From positions 203,446-267,445 of the forward strand of contig NZ_RQGQ01000014.1 of the NCBI RefSeq assembly GCF_004770265.1: a DNA stretch of 64,000 nucleotides. Reading direction: 5' to 3'. Position 1 is the stretch's first letter, and the number at the start of each line of letters is the position of its first letter. The DNA comes from Leptospira congkakensis (lineage in GTDB: Bacteria > Spirochaetota > Leptospiria > Leptospirales > Leptospiraceae). Below the pieces are notes generated by a model, which was not told the DNA's origin, made no database searches, and was given only the letters and a program-made list of their open reading frames with translations. A program made the position numbers and the translations under genes. Below, one piece after another: positions 62,890 to 64,000 of this stretch.

Positions 62890-63840
62890 ATGAAATTAAA
62901 ATTTTCTTTTTCTTTAGTATTGGTTTTGATTGTTATCTCTTTCGTTAACTGTTTTGCCTACCATATAAAAAATGGACATATTAGTTCGGTGACATCGGCA
63001 CTTGATAAAGGCCAAGACATCAACGAAAAAAATGAGGAAGGCAACACTCCACTCATGTTAGCGTCTCGTTACAAACAACCAGAAATGATAAAGTTGTTAC
63101 TTAGTCGTGGTGCAAAAATAGAGGAAACAAATCTACTAGGAGAGACTGCATTATTGCTGTCTGCAGCCTGGGGAAATTTTGATGGAGTTAAAATTCTATT
63201 AGAACATGGAGCCAATCCAAACATCTTAAAATCTAACGGTGACTCCGCCCTTCATTCCGCAACAGTTTTGGGAAATGAAGAAATGGCATTCCTTTTGATC
63301 AAACACGGTGCTGAAATCAAGGGAAACCAGCAATCGCAAGCAGCCTTATTGTACTGGGCATCCCATTCTTGTTCCTTAAAACTCGTTGGTTATTATTTAG
63401 GCAAAAATATTAACCCGGAATGGAAATTTCTTTTTGGTTATACTCCGCTCATGGCAGTTTGTACTTCCTCCAAAGCTTCTAAAGATGCAATGAACCCTGA
63501 AAAGATTGTAAAACTTTTAATCGAACACAAAGCGAGTGTAAATACAAAATCAAGTACAGGAGAAGCTCCTTTACACTACGCGGCTTCGGCTCCAAATTTT
63601 TTTCAGGCAAAAGCATTGATCGAAAATGGTGCAGATGTGAATGCTCGTGATGACAAAGGAGAGACTCCGTTAATGAAGAGTGTAGGCAGCGGTATTTCTT
63701 CTTATGTTGAGTTTAAAGTTATCAAACTAATAGTTTTGAGTGGTGCAGACAAAACTGCTAAAGATAAGTCAGGGAAAACTGCTTATGATTATGCCGTGAG
63801 ACATCGATTGCCCCAAATGTATTTAGATCTTGTTCGATGA
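62890..63840 (+). CDS. Ankyrin-repeat lipoprotein
   Basis: A 316-residue protein: signal peptide with lipobox SFVNC at Cys21. About seven ankyrin repeats follow, built on G(N/E)TPLMLASR, (M/I)xxLLxxGA and a beta-hairpin Asn/Asp (EEGNTPLMLASRYK, GETALLLSAAWG, GDSALHSATVLG, GYTPLMAV, GEAPLHYAASAP, GETPLMKSVGSG). It is predicted to sit at the periplasmic or outer-membrane face and to mediate protein-protein contacts. It is the last gene in the window. Confidence 0.88.
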   Translation: MKLKFSFSLVLVLIVISFVNCFAYHIKNGHISSVTSALDKGQDINEKNEEGNTPLMLASRYKQPEMIKLLLSRGAKIEETNLLGETALLLSAAWGNFDGVKILLEHGANPNILKSNGDSALHSATVLGNEEMAFLLIKHGAEIKGNQQSQAALLYWASHSCSLKLVGYYLGKNINPEWKFLFGYTPLMAVCTSSKASKDAMNPEKIVKLLIEHKASVNTKSSTGEAPLHYAASAPNFFQAKALIENGADVNARDDKGETPLMKSVGSGISSYVEFKVIKLIVLSGADKTAKDKSGKTAYDYAVRHRLPQMYLDLVR

Positions 63841-63879
63841 ATGATTTATTGAAATTAAAAGGGATTTGATTCATTCTCC

Positions 63880-64000
63880 CTGCGCCAGCGATTGCAGCGG
63901 AAATCCTTTCGCATCTGCGAAAGATTGGTATTCCCCCAAATAATTGGACATTAAAATAAAGCCTTCGCGAAGGAGCAATATGAATCGCGAAAGAAGAGGC
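63880..64000. repeat. Structured intergenic element, continuing past the right edge
   Basis: GCGCCAGCGATTGCAGCGGA is followed by the hairpin CTTTCGCA-TC-TGCGAAAG (63906-63923) and, 38 bp later, the palindrome CCTTCGCGAAGG (63962-63973). The mix of AGCGATTGCAGCGGAAATC and CTTTCGC/GCGAAAG words resembles dispersed intergenic elements of other bacteria (from memory, similar wording occurs in Bacteroidetes). It is cut by the window end. Confidence 0.45.

Noticed and set aside
1..64000. tRNA, rRNA, CRISPR arrays, intact transposases or prophage
   Set aside because: None was recognised on either strand by reading; small RNAs without strong structure could be missed.

Overview
The window looks like a piece of chromosome II from a Leptospira species, probably of the saprophytic clade. 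The basis is the gene content: a parA-parB-replication initiator module of plasmid/secondary-chromosome type, lying on the same replicon as housekeeping genes (asd, pyk, acnA, queA). In Leptospira, asd is the classical marker of the small chromosome. Futalosine-route menaquinone synthesis (mqnD), many exported lipoproteins, a moderately AT-rich base composition and spirochaete-style hypothetical proteins also fit. The species cannot be named from sequence reading alone. No tRNA, rRNA, CRISPR array or intact insertion sequence was seen.

Layout. 1-4.5 kb: a membrane protein cut by the left edge, mqnD, and a convergent large protein with two discoidin-like modules and eight 32-residue tail-fibre-like repeats. 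4.5-7.5 kb: the replication/partition module, all on the minus strand (parA, parB, a 340-bp control region, initiator). The control region holds a minus-strand promoter for the initiator. Facing it is a plus-strand promoter followed by two hairpins and a T-run, which together look like a short counter-transcribed RNA. A 16-bp palindrome occurs twice upstream of parA and in degenerate form inside the initiator promoter. 7.5-11.9 kb: a sigma-54-activator-like protein that has lost its Walker B residues, unknown proteins, an odd overlapping gene pair and about 800 bp without a convincing gene. 11.9-20.9 kb: a membrane O-acyltransferase with its SGNH partner, asd, pyk and an Omp85-type barrel protein.

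20.9-30.5 kb: pirin, a chemoreceptor-like protein, a secreted caspase-like protease with a membrane tail, and three tandem seven-motif kelch lipoproteins. 30.5-37.7 kb: a seven-gene minus-strand operon for a surface glycan (two GT-C-type proteins, a GT4 glycosyltransferase, a second acyltransferase/SGNH pair, a MazG-like enzyme). 37.7-45.3 kb: queA, exported proteins, acnA, a J-domain protein, a methyltransferase and pnuC.

45.3-53.3 kb is the most interesting accessory block: a NarL-type response regulator, a lipoprotein, a 1192-residue lipoprotein combining WD-like repeats with a C-terminal caspase domain, a CsgG-like/DUF4384 lipoprotein and a 7TM sensor histidine kinase. All are on one strand, and a palindrome covers the -35 box of the promoter that follows the regulator gene. 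It reads as a self-contained two-component-controlled caspase system at the cell envelope. 53.4-64 kb: an ArsR-SRPBCC-DoxX operon, a YqjD/YqjE-like membrane-stress operon under an orphan OmpR-type regulator with cutA, epmA, small secreted proteins, a ZIP transporter, an ankyrin lipoprotein and a structured intergenic element at the right edge.
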